A DNA stretch of 64,000 nt, taken from positions 868,001 to 932,000 of the forward strand of contig NZ_JAZAQL010000002.1 in the NCBI RefSeq assembly GCF_037081675.1, read 5' to 3'. Below are positions 52,998-62,461 of the stretch, in pieces. Positions within the stretch are counted from its first letter, which is position 1. Each line of letters starts with the position of its first letter. Origin of the DNA: Halorubellus litoreus. GTDB taxonomy: Archaea > Halobacteriota > Halobacteria > Halobacteriales > Natrialbaceae. Both the position numbers and the translations under genes were made by a program. The notes under the pieces are model-generated. The model did no database searches and was not told the DNA's origin. It saw only the letters and a list, made by a program, of their open reading frames with translations.

Positions 52998-54164
52998 ATG
53001 AACGTCGTCGTCGTGGGCGCGGGCATCGTCGGGCTCGCGGCCGCACGCGAACTCGCGGAGCGCGGCGCGAACGTCGTCGTCTGCGAGAAGCGCAACGTGG
53101 GGTCGGGGAGCACAGAACGGTCGGCGGGCGGTATCCGAACGCAGTTCTCGACGCCCGTCAACGTCCGACTCTCGCTGGAGAGCCTCGAGACGTGGTCGTC
53201 GTTCGAGGAGCGCTTCGGGGTCGACATCGCGTACCGGCGCGCCGGCTACCTCTTCCTCGCACGCGAGCCCTCGACCGCGGCGGAGTTCGAGGCGAACGTC
53301 GCGATGCAACGCGACCTCGGCGTCGACAGCGAACTCCTCTCGCCCGAGGAGGCCCGCGAGCGCTGCCCGGGGCTGGACGCCGACGAGTTCGTCGCCGCGA
53401 CGTACTGTCCGACGGACGGGTTCGCCGACCCGCACCTCGCACTCCAGGGGTACGTCCAGGCCTGCCACGACGCCGGCGTCGACGTCCGCACGCACACGCC
53501 CGTCGAAGCCGTCCACCGGGACGGAGGCGACCGCGGTGACGGCGCGGTGGTCGGCGTGAGCACGCCGGACGAGCGCATCGACGCCGACGCGGTCGTGAAC
53601 GCCGCCGGCCCGTGGGCTGGTCGCGTGAACGACCTCGCGGGCGTCGACCTCCCCGTCGAACCGCGACGCCGCCAGGTCGCCGTCGTCGACCCGGAGACGC
53701 CAGTCCCCGACGACGTCCCGCTCACCATCGACCTCGATACGGGCGTGTACTTCCGGCCGGAACGCGAGGGCGCCGCCATCGTCGGCGGCCACTTCGGTGA
53801 CGCCGACCCGCCCGCGGACCCCGACCGGTACTCAACGACCGCCGACACCGACTGGACGATCGAAGCGGTCGAGCACGCGGCCGACTGCGCGACGTACTTC
53901 GGCCCCGAGACACGCATCAAGCGCGGCTGGGCAGGACTGTACGCGGTCACACCCGACCATCACCCCATCGTCGACGAAGTCGCACCGGGGTACGTGACCG
54001 CCATCGGGTTCTCCGGGCACGGGTTCCAGCACGCCCCAGCCACCGCGCGACTCGTCGCCGACGCCATCCTCGACGGCGCGATAGACATCGACGGCGCCGA
54101 CGCACTCGCCGCCGACCGTTTCGACGACGACCGCGACACCGACGCCGAACGCAACGTCGCCTGA
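52998..54164 (+). CDS. FAD-dependent oxidoreductase (DAO family)
   Basis: The protein has 388 residues. The FAD-binding start is VVVVGAGIVGLAAARELAER with the second strand VVVCEKR. RSAGGIRTQF, DADAVVNAAGPWAGRVNDL and GWAGLYAVTPDHHPIVDEV, followed by GFSGHGFQHAPA, are typical of sarcosine/glycine oxidase-like and D-amino-acid dehydrogenase-like enzymes. The cytoplasmic substrate is likely an N-methyl or D-amino acid. It is divergent from the cyclodeaminase-like gene, about 110 bp apart, and may share its regulation. Confidence 0.88.
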   Translation: MNVVVVGAGIVGLAAARELAERGANVVVCEKRNVGSGSTERSAGGIRTQFSTPVNVRLSLESLETWSSFEERFGVDIAYRRAGYLFLAREPSTAAEFEANVAMQRDLGVDSELLSPEEARERCPGLDADEFVAATYCPTDGFADPHLALQGYVQACHDAGVDVRTHTPVEAVHRDGGDRGDGAVVGVSTPDERIDADAVVNAAGPWAGRVNDLAGVDLPVEPRRRQVAVVDPETPVPDDVPLTIDLDTGVYFRPEREGAAIVGGHFGDADPPADPDRYSTTADTDWTIEAVEHAADCATYFGPETRIKRGWAGLYAVTPDHHPIVDEVAPGYVTAIGFSGHGFQHAPATARLVADAILDGAIDIDGADALAADRFDDDRDTDAERNVA

Positions 54165-54258
54165 CCCACGCTCGGAGAAGACGGCACGTCGAGAGCGCAC
54201 CCGGCAGCGCCGCTAGCGAGCTATCGAAGCATCGAGAACGCCGTGGGCACCGACGAGA

Positions 54259-54468
54259 TCAGCGTTCCGCGTCCAGCCGCGGCTCCGGCGGCCGCTCGGT
54301 CAACATCGACTCGGGGACGAGCATGAGCAGTTCGCCGTCGCCGGTATCGATGAGCTCCTGGTCGGTGTCCGTCCGCCAGAGACAGGACCGCCACGGGCCC
54401 TCTTCGAGGTTCTCGACGACCTCCGAGGGCGTGTACCGCTCGCCGTCCGACCCGACGTACAGGGTCAC
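54259..54468 (-). CDS. Small haloarchaeal protein coupled to the HTH-domain gene
   Basis: The protein has 69 residues from a GTG that overlaps the upstream TGA as GTGA. The sequence starts TLYVGSDGERYTPSEVVENL and has WRSCLWRTDTDQELIDTG and LLMLVPESML. It has a compact alpha/beta look with one Cys. The close coupling suggests it works with the upstream protein. The family name is not known to me. Confidence 0.6.
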   Translation of the reverse strand: MTLYVGSDGERYTPSEVVENLEEGPWRSCLWRTDTDQELIDTGDGELLMLVPESMLTERPPEPRLDAER

Positions 54469-54959
54469 GATCGTGCGAGGACCGCATCGGGTTCGTCGTC
54501 GGGCGAGTCCTCGTCGGCCGCGAGTGCCGCCAACCTGGATTCGACGGAGACGACGCGGCCGTCGTCGACGTGCGGGGCGACGTGCGTGATCCCCTCGTCG
54601 TCTCGCTCGACGAGCGTGACCGACGGGAACGTCAGGACGCGGCGGGTGTCCGTGCACGCCAGCGAGGACTCGTCCGTGACGGGGAGGTACGGGTCGAGGT
54701 CGACGCCCGCCGACGCCGCCCAGCGCTTGGCGTCGACGACGAGGTCGCTGATGGTGCTGCCCGCGGGACTGTCAGCGGCTACCCCGGAGAGCGAGAACCG
54801 GTTCGGGACGAGACGAGTCCGGACGTCCGCGTACGCGTCCACGTCGAGCGCCCGCTCGTAGAGGCGTTCCTGACGGTCGTTCGAACCACCAGGAACGTCC
54901 GCCCGCACCCAGAGTTCTGCACTCGTTCCACCGTCCACGGCTTGGGGTTGGCGAGTCAC
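54465..54959 (-). CDS. Haloarchaeal HTH-domain-type protein
   Basis: The protein has 164 residues from a GTG. It matches a widespread haloarchaeal group that begins with an ELWVR strand (here AELWVRADVPGGSNDRQERL). A helix, a middle FSLSGVAADSPAG and a Trp-containing helix (DAKRWAASAGVDLDPYL) follow, and it ends with SVTLVERDDEGITHVAPHVD. These are annotated only as 'HTH domain-containing' proteins and probably regulate transcription. It forms an operon with the following small gene. Confidence 0.6.
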   Translation of the reverse strand: MTRQPQAVDGGTSAELWVRADVPGGSNDRQERLYERALDVDAYADVRTRLVPNRFSLSGVAADSPAGSTISDLVVDAKRWAASAGVDLDPYLPVTDESSLACTDTRRVLTFPSVTLVERDDEGITHVAPHVDDGRVVSVESRLAALAADEDSPDDEPDAVLARS

Positions 54960-55399
54960 GTTCCATTGGCAGGCGCAGAAACCACAAAAACGTTCCTACG
55001 GTTGGGAACGTCCAATCCGCAGACAGGGGGAGCATATCCGAGCGATAGTTACCGATTACTAGGACTATGTACCACTGGCCTCTCCGTCCGGAACCGCCCA
55101 ACGGACGCGGGTTATCGTCGCTTACGAACGGAAACCACCGCATTCCCCGCTTCGCGGAGACCTTTCACGTCGAGTCTGAAGGTTTTGGCTCCGAGCTGGT
55201 CACCGCTCGACAGGACTCGGTCAGGAACGCGACTCGCGGCCGCGGGATCGTCCGGCAGCGACTCGGCCAGCGCCCGCAAATCAGAGTGCGCGACTCGGCG
55301 CGAACGCTCTCGACGCCGACGACGTTGCTCGGGGGCAGTGCTCGAAGAAGCCGTCGCGTCGCTAGTCGCTGTGGGGTGTGGAGAACGGTCGTCGCGTCG
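54960..55399. other. Intergenic region
   Basis: About 440 bp. A plus-strand frame (55067-55468) is Arg/Ser/Val-rich without domain character, and I do not call it. An AT-rich patch near 55035-55060 may be a promoter element. No RNA gene or mobile element was recognised. Confidence 0.45.
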
Positions 55400-55528
55400 T
55401 CAGTCGTCGGCGGGGGTCGGGCCGTCGTCGTCTTCGGTCGCGCCGCGCTCCCAGACGTTCGTGACTGATTCGCCGTTCGGTGGGGTGTGTGAGACGTCCT
55501 TCATTCGGTCTCGGTCGGTGTCTGCCAT
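55400..55528 (-). CDS. Short acidic haloarchaeal protein
   Basis: The protein has 42 residues from the ATG at 55528 (MADTDRDRMKDVSHTPPNG, then NVWERG, then an acidic tail). The DVSHTPPxGE...VWERG pattern is one I recall from many haloarchaeal genomes as a small conserved protein of unknown function. It is probably disordered. Confidence 0.55.
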   Translation of the reverse strand: MADTDRDRMKDVSHTPPNGESVTNVWERGATEDDDGPTPADD

Positions 55529-55618
55529 CGTGCAACGAGGTAGCACATCTCCTGTACTTAACGCTGTCGGGGAGCCTATAATAACAAACAGTACCAATGG
55601 TATGTCCTAATATACCTA

Positions 55619-56272
55619 TTATTTCTCGAGGAGCGGCGGGATGGCATGCAGCGAGTCCACGTCGAACGTCGGCATCTGCTCGGGCGCAACCGTACGATTG
55701 TGCTCGCGGCGCACCAGCATCGAATCGACGCCCGCGGCGTGGGCCGCCTGCACGTCCGTCGCCTTGTCCCCGACGTACAGCGCGGTCTCGGCGTCGAGGT
55801 CCGCGAGCGCTCGCTCGAGGTAGTACGGTTCCGGCTTCTTCCGCCGGACGCTCTCCATCGTCGGTTCGCGCCCGTACCACGTCCCGAAGTGCCTGTGGAG
55901 GTCGTGCACCTCGAAGACGTGGTCGATGGTCGCGTTCTGGTTGTTCGAGACCACCCCCAGCGGGACGTCCAGTTCGTCGAGCGCGGCGACGTCGTCGTAC
56001 GCGGGCTTCTGGCCGCGGTCGGTCGCACGGCACTGGTGCTCGGCGAACTGCGCGTCGCGCTCCCGCCAGAACGCGTCCGCGTCCAGCCCGAGGCGAGCGC
56101 ACGTCTCCTCGACCCGCGACGGCGACACGCCCGCGACGAAGTCGTCGAGAAGGTCCTCGGCCGGAGCCACGTCGAACGACTCGAACGTCGCGCGAACCGC
56201 CCGCCGCAGCACGTCGCGGTCCGTTCGCTCGGTCAACACTCCGTCGTTGTCGAACACCACAGCGTCGTACAC
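55619..56272 (-). CDS. HAD-superfamily phosphatase (paralogue of the 44.8-kb gene)
   Basis: The protein has 217 residues from a GTG. HAD motifs are clear: VVFDNDGVL, LGVVSNNQNATID, KKPEPYYLERAL and ALYVGDKATDVQAAHAAG. It shares the order and many residues (YGREPTMES with YGREATIQS) with the product of 44834-45496, so the two are paralogues about 10 kb apart. In motif IV the second acidic residue is Thr-Asp rather than Ser-Asp. The substrate is unknown. Confidence 0.88.
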   Translation of the reverse strand: MYDAVVFDNDGVLTERTDRDVLRRAVRATFESFDVAPAEDLLDDFVAGVSPSRVEETCARLGLDADAFWRERDAQFAEHQCRATDRGQKPAYDDVAALDELDVPLGVVSNNQNATIDHVFEVHDLHRHFGTWYGREPTMESVRRKKPEPYYLERALADLDAETALYVGDKATDVQAAHAAGVDSMLVRREHNRTVAPEQMPTFDVDSLHAIPPLLEK

Positions 56273-56413
56273 GCCGCTGACTACGCACGCCAGGACTTGA
56301 CGCTTTCTGCGAAGCGCTCACGTACGACGTGGGCCTGCCAGTCCGCGACGACGAACGCCCCGTCCCTGACCTCGACGACAGGACACATTACGGTGGAACG
56401 AGAACCCTCCCCC

Positions 56414-57229
56414 ATGGAGCACGTATCCGTCGCCGACGACGACGTCCCCGCCGTCGGCCTCGGCACCTGGAAGCTCGACGGCCAGACCGCGTACGGCACC
56501 GTCAAGACCGCCCTCTCGCTCGGCTACCGGCACGTCGATACCGCGCAAGCGTACGGGAACGAACGCCACGTCGGGAACGCCATCGCCGACAGCGACGTCG
56601 ACCGAGACGACGTCTTCCTCACCACGAAGGTCCGCCCGGACCGCTACGAGCCCGGCGACCTCAAGGCGTCCGTGCGAGAGAGCCTCCACAAGCTCGACAC
56701 CGACTACGTGGACCTCCTGCTCCTGCACTGGCCGAACCCCCTCAGCGACCTGGACGCGACGCTTCGCGCGATGGCCGACCTCGTGGACGACGGCGCCGTC
56801 ACGCACGTCGGCGTCTCGAACTTCTCCGTCGACCAGCTCAAGCGCGCCCAAGCGCGCAGCCCCGTCCCCATCGCGACGAACCAGGTCCAGTTCCACCCGT
56901 TCAAACCGCAGCGCGAACTCCTCCGGTACTGCCAGGACGAGGACGTCATGCTCACCGCGTACAGCCCGCTCGCGCACGGCGCCGTCCTCGACGACGACCT
57001 CCTCTGGGCGATCGGCCGCTCGTACGACAAGACGCCCGCGCAGGTCGCGCTCCGCTGGGCGACCCAGCATCGCGGCGTCTGCGCCATCCCGAAGTCCACG
57101 TCGCGCGAGCACCTCGAACAGAACCTCGACATCTTCGACTTCAAACTCGACGCCGACGAGGTCGAACGGATCGCCCGCCCCAACGGCCTGAAGACCGCGG
57201 AGACGATGCTCCGCGGGATGCTCGGCTGA
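56414..57229 (+). CDS. Aldo/keto reductase
   Basis: The protein has 271 residues. All family parts are visible: AVGLGTWKLDG, the Asp/Tyr pair in RHVDTAQAYGNERHVG, the catalytic Lys in FLTTKVRPDRY and the His in LLLLHWPNP. GVSNFSVDQL and the C-terminal NADPH-binding CAIPKSTSREHLEQNLDIF follow. It reduces aldehydes or ketones with NADPH in the cytoplasm. The substrate is unknown. It is divergent from the HAD gene, with 140 bp between them. Confidence 0.93.
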   Translation: MEHVSVADDDVPAVGLGTWKLDGQTAYGTVKTALSLGYRHVDTAQAYGNERHVGNAIADSDVDRDDVFLTTKVRPDRYEPGDLKASVRESLHKLDTDYVDLLLLHWPNPLSDLDATLRAMADLVDDGAVTHVGVSNFSVDQLKRAQARSPVPIATNQVQFHPFKPQRELLRYCQDEDVMLTAYSPLAHGAVLDDDLLWAIGRSYDKTPAQVALRWATQHRGVCAIPKSTSREHLEQNLDIFDFKLDADEVERIARPNGLKTAETMLRGMLG

Positions 57230-57343
57230 CGTCGCGACCGCTCGCGAGCGCGCCGCGACACCCCCACGCGGAGCCGATTCCACTTCCACTCCGGACCCGG
57301 CAGATACGAGAGCGTCGAGTCCCAACCGTCGACCGAACGACCC

Positions 57344-58732
57344 GTGGCAGACGACGTGACCAGACTACCGGGCGCGAGCCCGGTCGAGGACGGCCCGCCC
57401 GACCAGCTCGTCTGTCACGTCGACATGGACTGCTTCTACGCCGCCTGCGAGCGCCTCCGCGAACCCGCGCTCCGCGGCGAACCCGTCGTCGTCGGCATGG
57501 GGTACGAGGCCGGTGACGACACGGGCGCGGTCGCGACCGCGAGCTACGAGGCCCGCGAGTACGGCGTCGACTCCGCGATGGCGATCACGACCGCGCTCGA
57601 ACGCCTCCCGCGGCGCGAGGACGCCGACCCCGACGACCCGGACGCCCCGAACCCCGAGGACACCGGCCTCTACCGGCCCGTGGACCTCGACTACTACCAG
57701 GAGGTCGGCGCGCAAGTCAAGGACATCCTCCACGAGTGCGCGGACGTCGTCCGAGAGGTCAGCATCGACGAGGCGTACCTCGACGTCACCGACCGCACGA
57801 ACTGGGAGGTCGTCGAGGGGTTCGCGCGCCACGTCAAGCAGCGCATCGCTCGCGAGGTCGGCGTCGCCGCGAGCGTCGGCGTCGCGCCGACGATGAGCGC
57901 CGCGAAGGTCGCGAGCGACCACGACAAACCCGACGGGCTCGTCGTCGTCACGCCCGAGGAACTCGTCGAGTTCCTCGCGCCGCTCGACGTCGAGGACGTC
58001 CACGGCGTCGGGCCGGTGACTGCCAGGAAGCTCCGCGAGGAAGGCATCGAGAACGCGGGCGACCTCGCTGACGCCGACCGGGACGCGCTCGTCGACCAGT
58101 TCGGGGAACGCGGCGGGGAACTCCACGACCGCGCTCGCGGCCGGGACTACCGCGAGGTCACGCCGCGGGGCGACCCGAAGAGCTTCTCGCGCGAATCCGC
58201 GTTCGGGTCGCCCGTCACCGACGCCGAGCCGAAACGCGAGCAGGTTCGCACGCTCGCCGCGGCGGTCGCCGAGCGCGCCCAGCGCGAAGGCGCGCTCTAC
58301 CGGACCATCGGCGTGAAGGCCGTCGAACCGCCGTTCGACGTGAACACGCGCGAACGCTCGCTCCCCGGCCCGGTCGACGACCCGGCGCTCGTCGAGTCCG
58401 CGGCACTCGACCTGTTCGCGGAGTTCGAGGACGTCGCCGTCCGGAAGGTCGGCGTCCGCGTCGCGAACCTCTCGTTCACCGACCGCGACCAGCCGTCGCT
58501 GGCGTCGTTCAGCGGCGATGGGTCGGCGACCGAGTCCGACGCTGGCGCCACCGCCGAGAACGGCGACGAGAGCGGACGAGACGACGGGTCGAGCGAACGC
58601 GAAGACGGAGCGGGCGAGCGCGAGAACGCCGAGGAGAACGCGACCGACGGTGACGACGACGAGTCGCCAGCAGGCGACGGCCACAAGACACATGCCCTCC
58701 CCCCAGGGCAGACTTCCTTGACGGACTTCTAG
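57344..58732 (+). CDS. dinB: DNA polymerase IV (Y family)
   Basis: The protein has 462 residues from a GTG. It is a translesion polymerase with catalytic acids in CHVDMDCFYAACERLREP and REVSIDEAYLDVTD. The helix-hairpin-helix-like thumb (LDVEDVHGVGPVTARKLREEG) and little finger (FSRESAFGSPVTD) follow. An insert of about 25 acidic residues (DADPDDPDAPNPEDTG) near residue 85 and an acidic low-complexity region before the C-terminus are halophile features. The end QTSLTDF is a PCNA-interacting peptide (Q-x2-L-x2-F). Confidence 0.95.
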   Translation: MADDVTRLPGASPVEDGPPDQLVCHVDMDCFYAACERLREPALRGEPVVVGMGYEAGDDTGAVATASYEAREYGVDSAMAITTALERLPRREDADPDDPDAPNPEDTGLYRPVDLDYYQEVGAQVKDILHECADVVREVSIDEAYLDVTDRTNWEVVEGFARHVKQRIAREVGVAASVGVAPTMSAAKVASDHDKPDGLVVVTPEELVEFLAPLDVEDVHGVGPVTARKLREEGIENAGDLADADRDALVDQFGERGGELHDRARGRDYREVTPRGDPKSFSRESAFGSPVTDAEPKREQVRTLAAAVAERAQREGALYRTIGVKAVEPPFDVNTRERSLPGPVDDPALVESAALDLFAEFEDVAVRKVGVRVANLSFTDRDQPSLASFSGDGSATESDAGATAENGDESGRDDGSSEREDGAGERENAEENATDGDDDESPAGDGHKTHALPPGQTSLTDF

Positions 58733-58798
58733 CCCGACACCAAGCATTGCAAATATAAACCCCACACCCATTCTCACTATCAACTACCGCTCGACCCC

Positions 58799-60217
58799 AT
58801 GACCGACGATTTCGACTTCTACGACCTCCTCGAGATAGACGACGACGCGAGCCAGGAGGAGGTCAAGGACGCGTTCCGGACGAAGGTGCGGGAGTACCAT
58901 CCCGACCTGAACGACGACCCGGACGCTCCAGCGCAGTTCACCGCGGTCAAGAAGGGCTACGAGATACTCAAGGACCCCGCCGAACGACAGGCGTACGACC
59001 GCCTCGGGCACAAGGACTACGTCGCCAAGCGAACGTCGGGCATCCCGGACCCGAGCGCGTGGCGGACCGACGACGGCGGGTCCTCGCGGAGCGGGTCGAC
59101 GACGAGCGCGTCCAGCGGGTCGTCGACCGCAGGGGGCGACAGTTCGAGCAGGCGGTCGTCGTCCTCCCGGTCGTCGTCGAGCGGTTCGTCGCGGTCGTCG
59201 TCGCGGACGAACCGTCGGAGTTCCTCGTCGCGGTCGTCGTCTTCTGGGTCGTCGAGTGATTCGTCGTCGCGGTCGAACCGTCGGAGTTCCTCGTCGCGGT
59301 CGTCTTCGTCGAGTACCGGTTCGTCGTCGAGTCAATCGTCGTCGCGGTCGAACCGCCGGAGCTCGTCGTCGAAGGCGTCGACGTCGTCGACGTCCACGGG
59401 GTCGTCGAACCGTCGAGCGCGGTCGGCGTCCACCGCGGGCGCCGGCGGAACGCCATCGGGTGGCGCGTCCGGATCGACGAGTACGACCACGGACAAGGAT
59501 TCGACCATCGGAACGAAGTCGGAGCCGTCGTCGTCGTCGTGGACGGACAACGCGCTGTTCAACTGGTGGCGGAGCCTCCAACTGGGCTACCCGTTGATGC
59601 TGCTGTCGACGCTCCTGTTCGTCGGTGGCGTCGGCTACTGGGCGTACTACAACCTCGGCGCGTTCCGGCGGTTCGGGAGCGCCCTCGCCGCCGCCGGCAC
59701 CGACACCGCCGCGCTCCGCGACGTCCTGGTCGCTCGACGTGGCATCCCGACGATGTACGAGTTCGTGCAGTCGACGACGCTCGTCGAGCCGATGCTCCCG
59801 ACCATGCAGTGGTACGGCGCGCTCGCCGGCGCGGTCGTCGCGACAGCGCTCGCGTTCGGCATCTACCGCGCCGTCTGGGCGAAACGCCCGTACAAGTGGG
59901 TGACGATCAACGAGACCGTCGGTCTCGGCGTCGTCACCGCGACCGTGGCGACTGTGTACGGCGGGCCGCTGCTCGCGGGAGCGGTCGTCATGCCGTTCGT
60001 GTTCCTCGTCATCATCCGCCACACCCACATGGCGTACAAGTTCAAGCCGTCGTACGCGTACGTCCTCGGTGTCAGCGTCCCGCTCGCCGTCATCGGCGCC
60101 GAGTACGTCGTGCCGTCGCCACCGCTGGCCGTCGACCTCCTCGCCGCGCTCGTACCCGTCCTCACGGTCCTCGTGCTCCTGTTCAGTCTCGTCGTTCGAC
60201 CGAGGCTCTTCGACTGA
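58799..60217 (+). CDS. DnaJ-domain membrane protein with Ser-rich linker
   Basis: The protein has 472 residues. An N-terminal J domain (DFYDLLEIDDDASQEEVKDA, with the HPD motif in VREYHPDLND) is followed by a linker of about 150 residues made almost only of Ser, Arg, Asn and Thr (repeats of NRRSSSSRSSS). Five or six membrane helices follow (for example YPLMLLSTLLFVGGVGYWAYY). The J domain would recruit Hsp70 (DnaK) to the membrane. A TATA-like AAATATAAA lies at about 58751, 48 bp before the ATG. Confidence 0.85.
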   Translation: MTDDFDFYDLLEIDDDASQEEVKDAFRTKVREYHPDLNDDPDAPAQFTAVKKGYEILKDPAERQAYDRLGHKDYVAKRTSGIPDPSAWRTDDGGSSRSGSTTSASSGSSTAGGDSSSRRSSSSRSSSSGSSRSSSRTNRRSSSSRSSSSGSSSDSSSRSNRRSSSSRSSSSSTGSSSSQSSSRSNRRSSSSKASTSSTSTGSSNRRARSASTAGAGGTPSGGASGSTSTTTDKDSTIGTKSEPSSSSWTDNALFNWWRSLQLGYPLMLLSTLLFVGGVGYWAYYNLGAFRRFGSALAAAGTDTAALRDVLVARRGIPTMYEFVQSTTLVEPMLPTMQWYGALAGAVVATALAFGIYRAVWAKRPYKWVTINETVGLGVVTATVATVYGGPLLAGAVVMPFVFLVIIRHTHMAYKFKPSYAYVLGVSVPLAVIGAEYVVPSPPLAVDLLAALVPVLTVLVLLFSLVVRPRLFD

Positions 60218-60259
60218 CCATCGGGACCGACGCCTCGCGGGCCGCAGTCGTTCTCGGAG

Positions 60260-60895
60260 TCACCCGACGCGCGTCGCGACGCCCTTCGTCTGCCGGTAGT
60301 CGCGACCCCGGATGGCGTTCAGTCGGTCGACGAGCGCGCGCTCGTCGCCGTTCGTCCACGCCGCCGGTTCGCGTATCGGGACGACGAGGAACCCGCGGCC
60401 GCGTATCTCGGTCGCGTGGAGCGCAGCGTCGTCGACGTCGCGACCGACCTTCCGTCGCTGCGTCGTGTACGCCTCGAGGACGTGGTCGATGGCGCGCTCG
60501 CCGACCGGCAGGAGGATGTGCGCGTTGATCGCGCGAAGCTCCGTGTCGAAGTACCGCTCCAGGTCCGCGTACTCGCGCGGACTCGGGTCGCGAGGCCGTC
60601 GCCCCACGAAGAGGTAACTCAGGTAGCAGTTCGACGCATCGGGTTCGTCCGCGTACGGCGCCGCCAGGAACCCGGTCTCGTGGAGGACGCGCTGGAGGCG
60701 CTCGCCCGCGACCGACCCCGTGAACGGGACGCCCGTGTCGTCGCCACCGTGAACCGCCGGCCGGTCCCCGACGACGTGGAAGTCCGCGTTCGCGTCCCCG
60801 TACCCGTACACCGCCGGTGGGTCGTCGTCGCCCGCGAACCGCTCCGGGACGACGAGCCCGAACGGATTCCGGACCCTGTCCGTGACGTTCTGCAC
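60260..60895 (-). CDS. Uracil-DNA glycosylase superfamily protein
   Basis: I use the GTG near 60895, giving 211 residues starting QNVTDRVRNPFGLVVPERF. It has the fold pattern of family 4/5-like glycosylases: GYGDANADFHVVGDRPAVHG, then DTGVPFTGSVAGERLQRVL, then CYLSYLFVGRRPR, then AHILLPVGERAIDHVL. The usual GE(A/P)PG active-site loop is altered (GDANAD). The four Fe-S cysteines of family 4 are absent, with only one Cys seen. It may be a divergent glycosylase or a non-catalytic relative. Confidence 0.7.
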   Translation of the reverse strand: MQNVTDRVRNPFGLVVPERFAGDDDPPAVYGYGDANADFHVVGDRPAVHGGDDTGVPFTGSVAGERLQRVLHETGFLAAPYADEPDASNCYLSYLFVGRRPRDPSPREYADLERYFDTELRAINAHILLPVGERAIDHVLEAYTTQRRKVGRDVDDAALHATEIRGRGFLVVPIREPAAWTNGDERALVDRLNAIRGRDYRQTKGVATRVG

Positions 60896-61015
60896 GACCC
60901 CCCGTAGGCGACCCCGGGAGAAAACCGTCGCGGTCACGCACTCCGTCACCAGTGCGGTCGCGTTCGCGCCGCCGCAGTCGGCGGTTTCTTTGCAGCAGCG
61001 GTCGTGGGCTCGCGC

Positions 61016-61588
61016 ATGGCAGACGACGTGCCGGCGATGACGCGATTCCCCGTACCGGACCGCGACGACCTCCCCGAGGACGTCCGCGAGCGAATGGCCG
61101 AGGAGGAAGACGAGGCCGGGTTCCTCGCGAACGTCTTCGAGGCGTTCGCGTACCGGCCGTCGCACTTCCGGGCGTTCTTCGCGTACTACGACGCGCTCAC
61201 CGAGCACACGGAACTCGAGCGCGAGGAGATCGAGATGATCGTGGTGGCGGTCTCGGGCGCCAACGACTGCTACTACTGTAACGTCGCTCACGGCGCGCTC
61301 GTCCGCATCTACGCGGACGACCCGCTGCTCGCCGACCAGCTCGTCTCGAACCATCGGACCGCGAACGTGAACGACGCGCATCGCGCGATGCTCGACTTCG
61401 CGGTGAAGCTCACCGAGGACCCCGCGGCCGTCGAGGAAGACGACATCGAGCGCCTCGAAGACCACGGGTTCTCGCGGCGCGCGGTCTGGGACGTCGGGAG
61501 CGTCGCCGCGTTCTTCAACCTCTCGAACCGGATGGCGCACCTCGCGGACATGCGGCCGAACGCGGAGTTCCACGCCATGGGCCGGTAG
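61016..61588 (+). CDS. Carboxymuconolactone decarboxylase / AhpD-like peroxidase-related protein
   Basis: The protein has 190 residues and is all-helical. The AhpD-type redox motif is CYYCNVAHG (C-x2-C-x3-H) within IVVAVSGANDCYYC, preceded by the helix HFRAFFAYYDALTEH. Members act as alkylhydroperoxidases or disulphide reductases. The later FSRRAVWDVGSVAAFFNLSN is typical of the 'peroxidase-related enzyme' group. It is divergent from the glycosylase-like gene, about 120 bp away. Confidence 0.88.
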   Translation: MADDVPAMTRFPVPDRDDLPEDVRERMAEEEDEAGFLANVFEAFAYRPSHFRAFFAYYDALTEHTELEREEIEMIVVAVSGANDCYYCNVAHGALVRIYADDPLLADQLVSNHRTANVNDAHRAMLDFAVKLTEDPAAVEEDDIERLEDHGFSRRAVWDVGSVAAFFNLSNRMAHLADMRPNAEFHAMGR

Positions 61589-61730
61589 TGTCCAGATACC
61601 GAGTGGAACGCGTCTCGATGCGGCGACCCCTCGACTGTCCGTTCACTGTCACGTCCTCCGGTTGGTCCTTCGAATCGCAAGACATCGATGGGTGCGAACC
61701 ACCCCCATAGTTATTTGCGAAGTAGGCATA

Positions 61731-61748
61731 TTTCAAACTATGTCGAAA
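61731..61748. promoter_or_regulatory. Inverted repeat before the Lrp/TRASH gene
   Basis: TTTCAAACTATGTCGAAA is an 18-bp imperfect palindrome (TTTC/GAAA arms) located 34 bp before the regulator start in AT-rich DNA. The place and symmetry suit an autoregulatory site for an Lrp-type dimer. Confidence 0.45.
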
Positions 61749-61781
61749 CTTGTATAGCCGAAAACCGTATCGTATTCAGAC

Positions 61782-62372
61782 ATGCGCGACTTGGACGAAA
61801 CAGACCTCGACATCCTTCGACTCCTCGTCGAGGACGCCCGCCGCCCGTACAGCGAGATCGCGGACCGCGTGAACGTGTCCCCGCCGACGGTCTCCGACCG
61901 CGTAGAGCGCCTCGCCGACCTCGGCGTCATCAACCGGTTCACCATCGACATCGACCGGTCGCTCATCTCGAAGGGCGTCCCCGTGCTCGTCGAACTCGAC
62001 CTCGTCCCCGACGCGGACGACCGCGTCGCCAAGCGCCTCGCGGACACCGAACCCGTCGAGCACGTCTACCTCACCGCCGAGAACCGCCTCGTCGTACACG
62101 CCACCGTTCCCGACGGCGAGGTCCGCGAGACCCTCCACCGCATCGTCGACATGGAACTCGTCGACTCGCTCGACGTCAGCCTCGTCGAGGAGCACGCGTG
62201 GGAGCCCCAGGTGAGCGACGGCGAACTCAGTCTCTCCTGCGAGGAGTGCGCCGACCCCGTCACGCACGACGGTGTGACGACCCAGTACGACGGTGACCTC
62301 TTCCACTTCTGTAGCGAGGAGTGCCTCGGCACGTTCGAAGACCGCTACACTGGCCTCACGAGTCAGAACTGA
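61782..62372 (+). CDS. Lrp/AsnC regulator with C-terminal TRASH metal-sensing domain
   Basis: The protein has 196 residues. The Lrp HTH is at the N-terminus (LDETDLDILRLLVEDARRPY, then VNVSPPTVSDRVERLADLGV), followed by a RAM-like domain. Residues 148-190 form a TRASH zinc-finger-like domain (SCEECADPVTHDG, then FHFCSEECLGTFEDRY). In haloarchaea such proteins sense copper or other metals and control a Cu P-type ATPase and chaperone. It is followed by an HMA chaperone and halocyanin genes, which fits copper homeostasis. Confidence 0.9.
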   Translation: MRDLDETDLDILRLLVEDARRPYSEIADRVNVSPPTVSDRVERLADLGVINRFTIDIDRSLISKGVPVLVELDLVPDADDRVAKRLADTEPVEHVYLTAENRLVVHATVPDGEVRETLHRIVDMELVDSLDVSLVEEHAWEPQVSDGELSLSCEECADPVTHDGVTTQYDGDLFHFCSEECLGTFEDRYTGLTSQN

Positions 62373-62461
62373 CGGCGGTCCCTCCAGTCCGTTCACGACA
62401 CCGGCTTGCGTCGGTCGTCGCGACCAAAACTGTTCTAACCCAGGCTTGCGCAGTGATGTGT

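Noticed and set aside
55067..55468. 133-codon plus-strand frame
   Set aside because: Arg/Ser/Val-rich, no domain, and overlaps the small acidic gene on the other strand.
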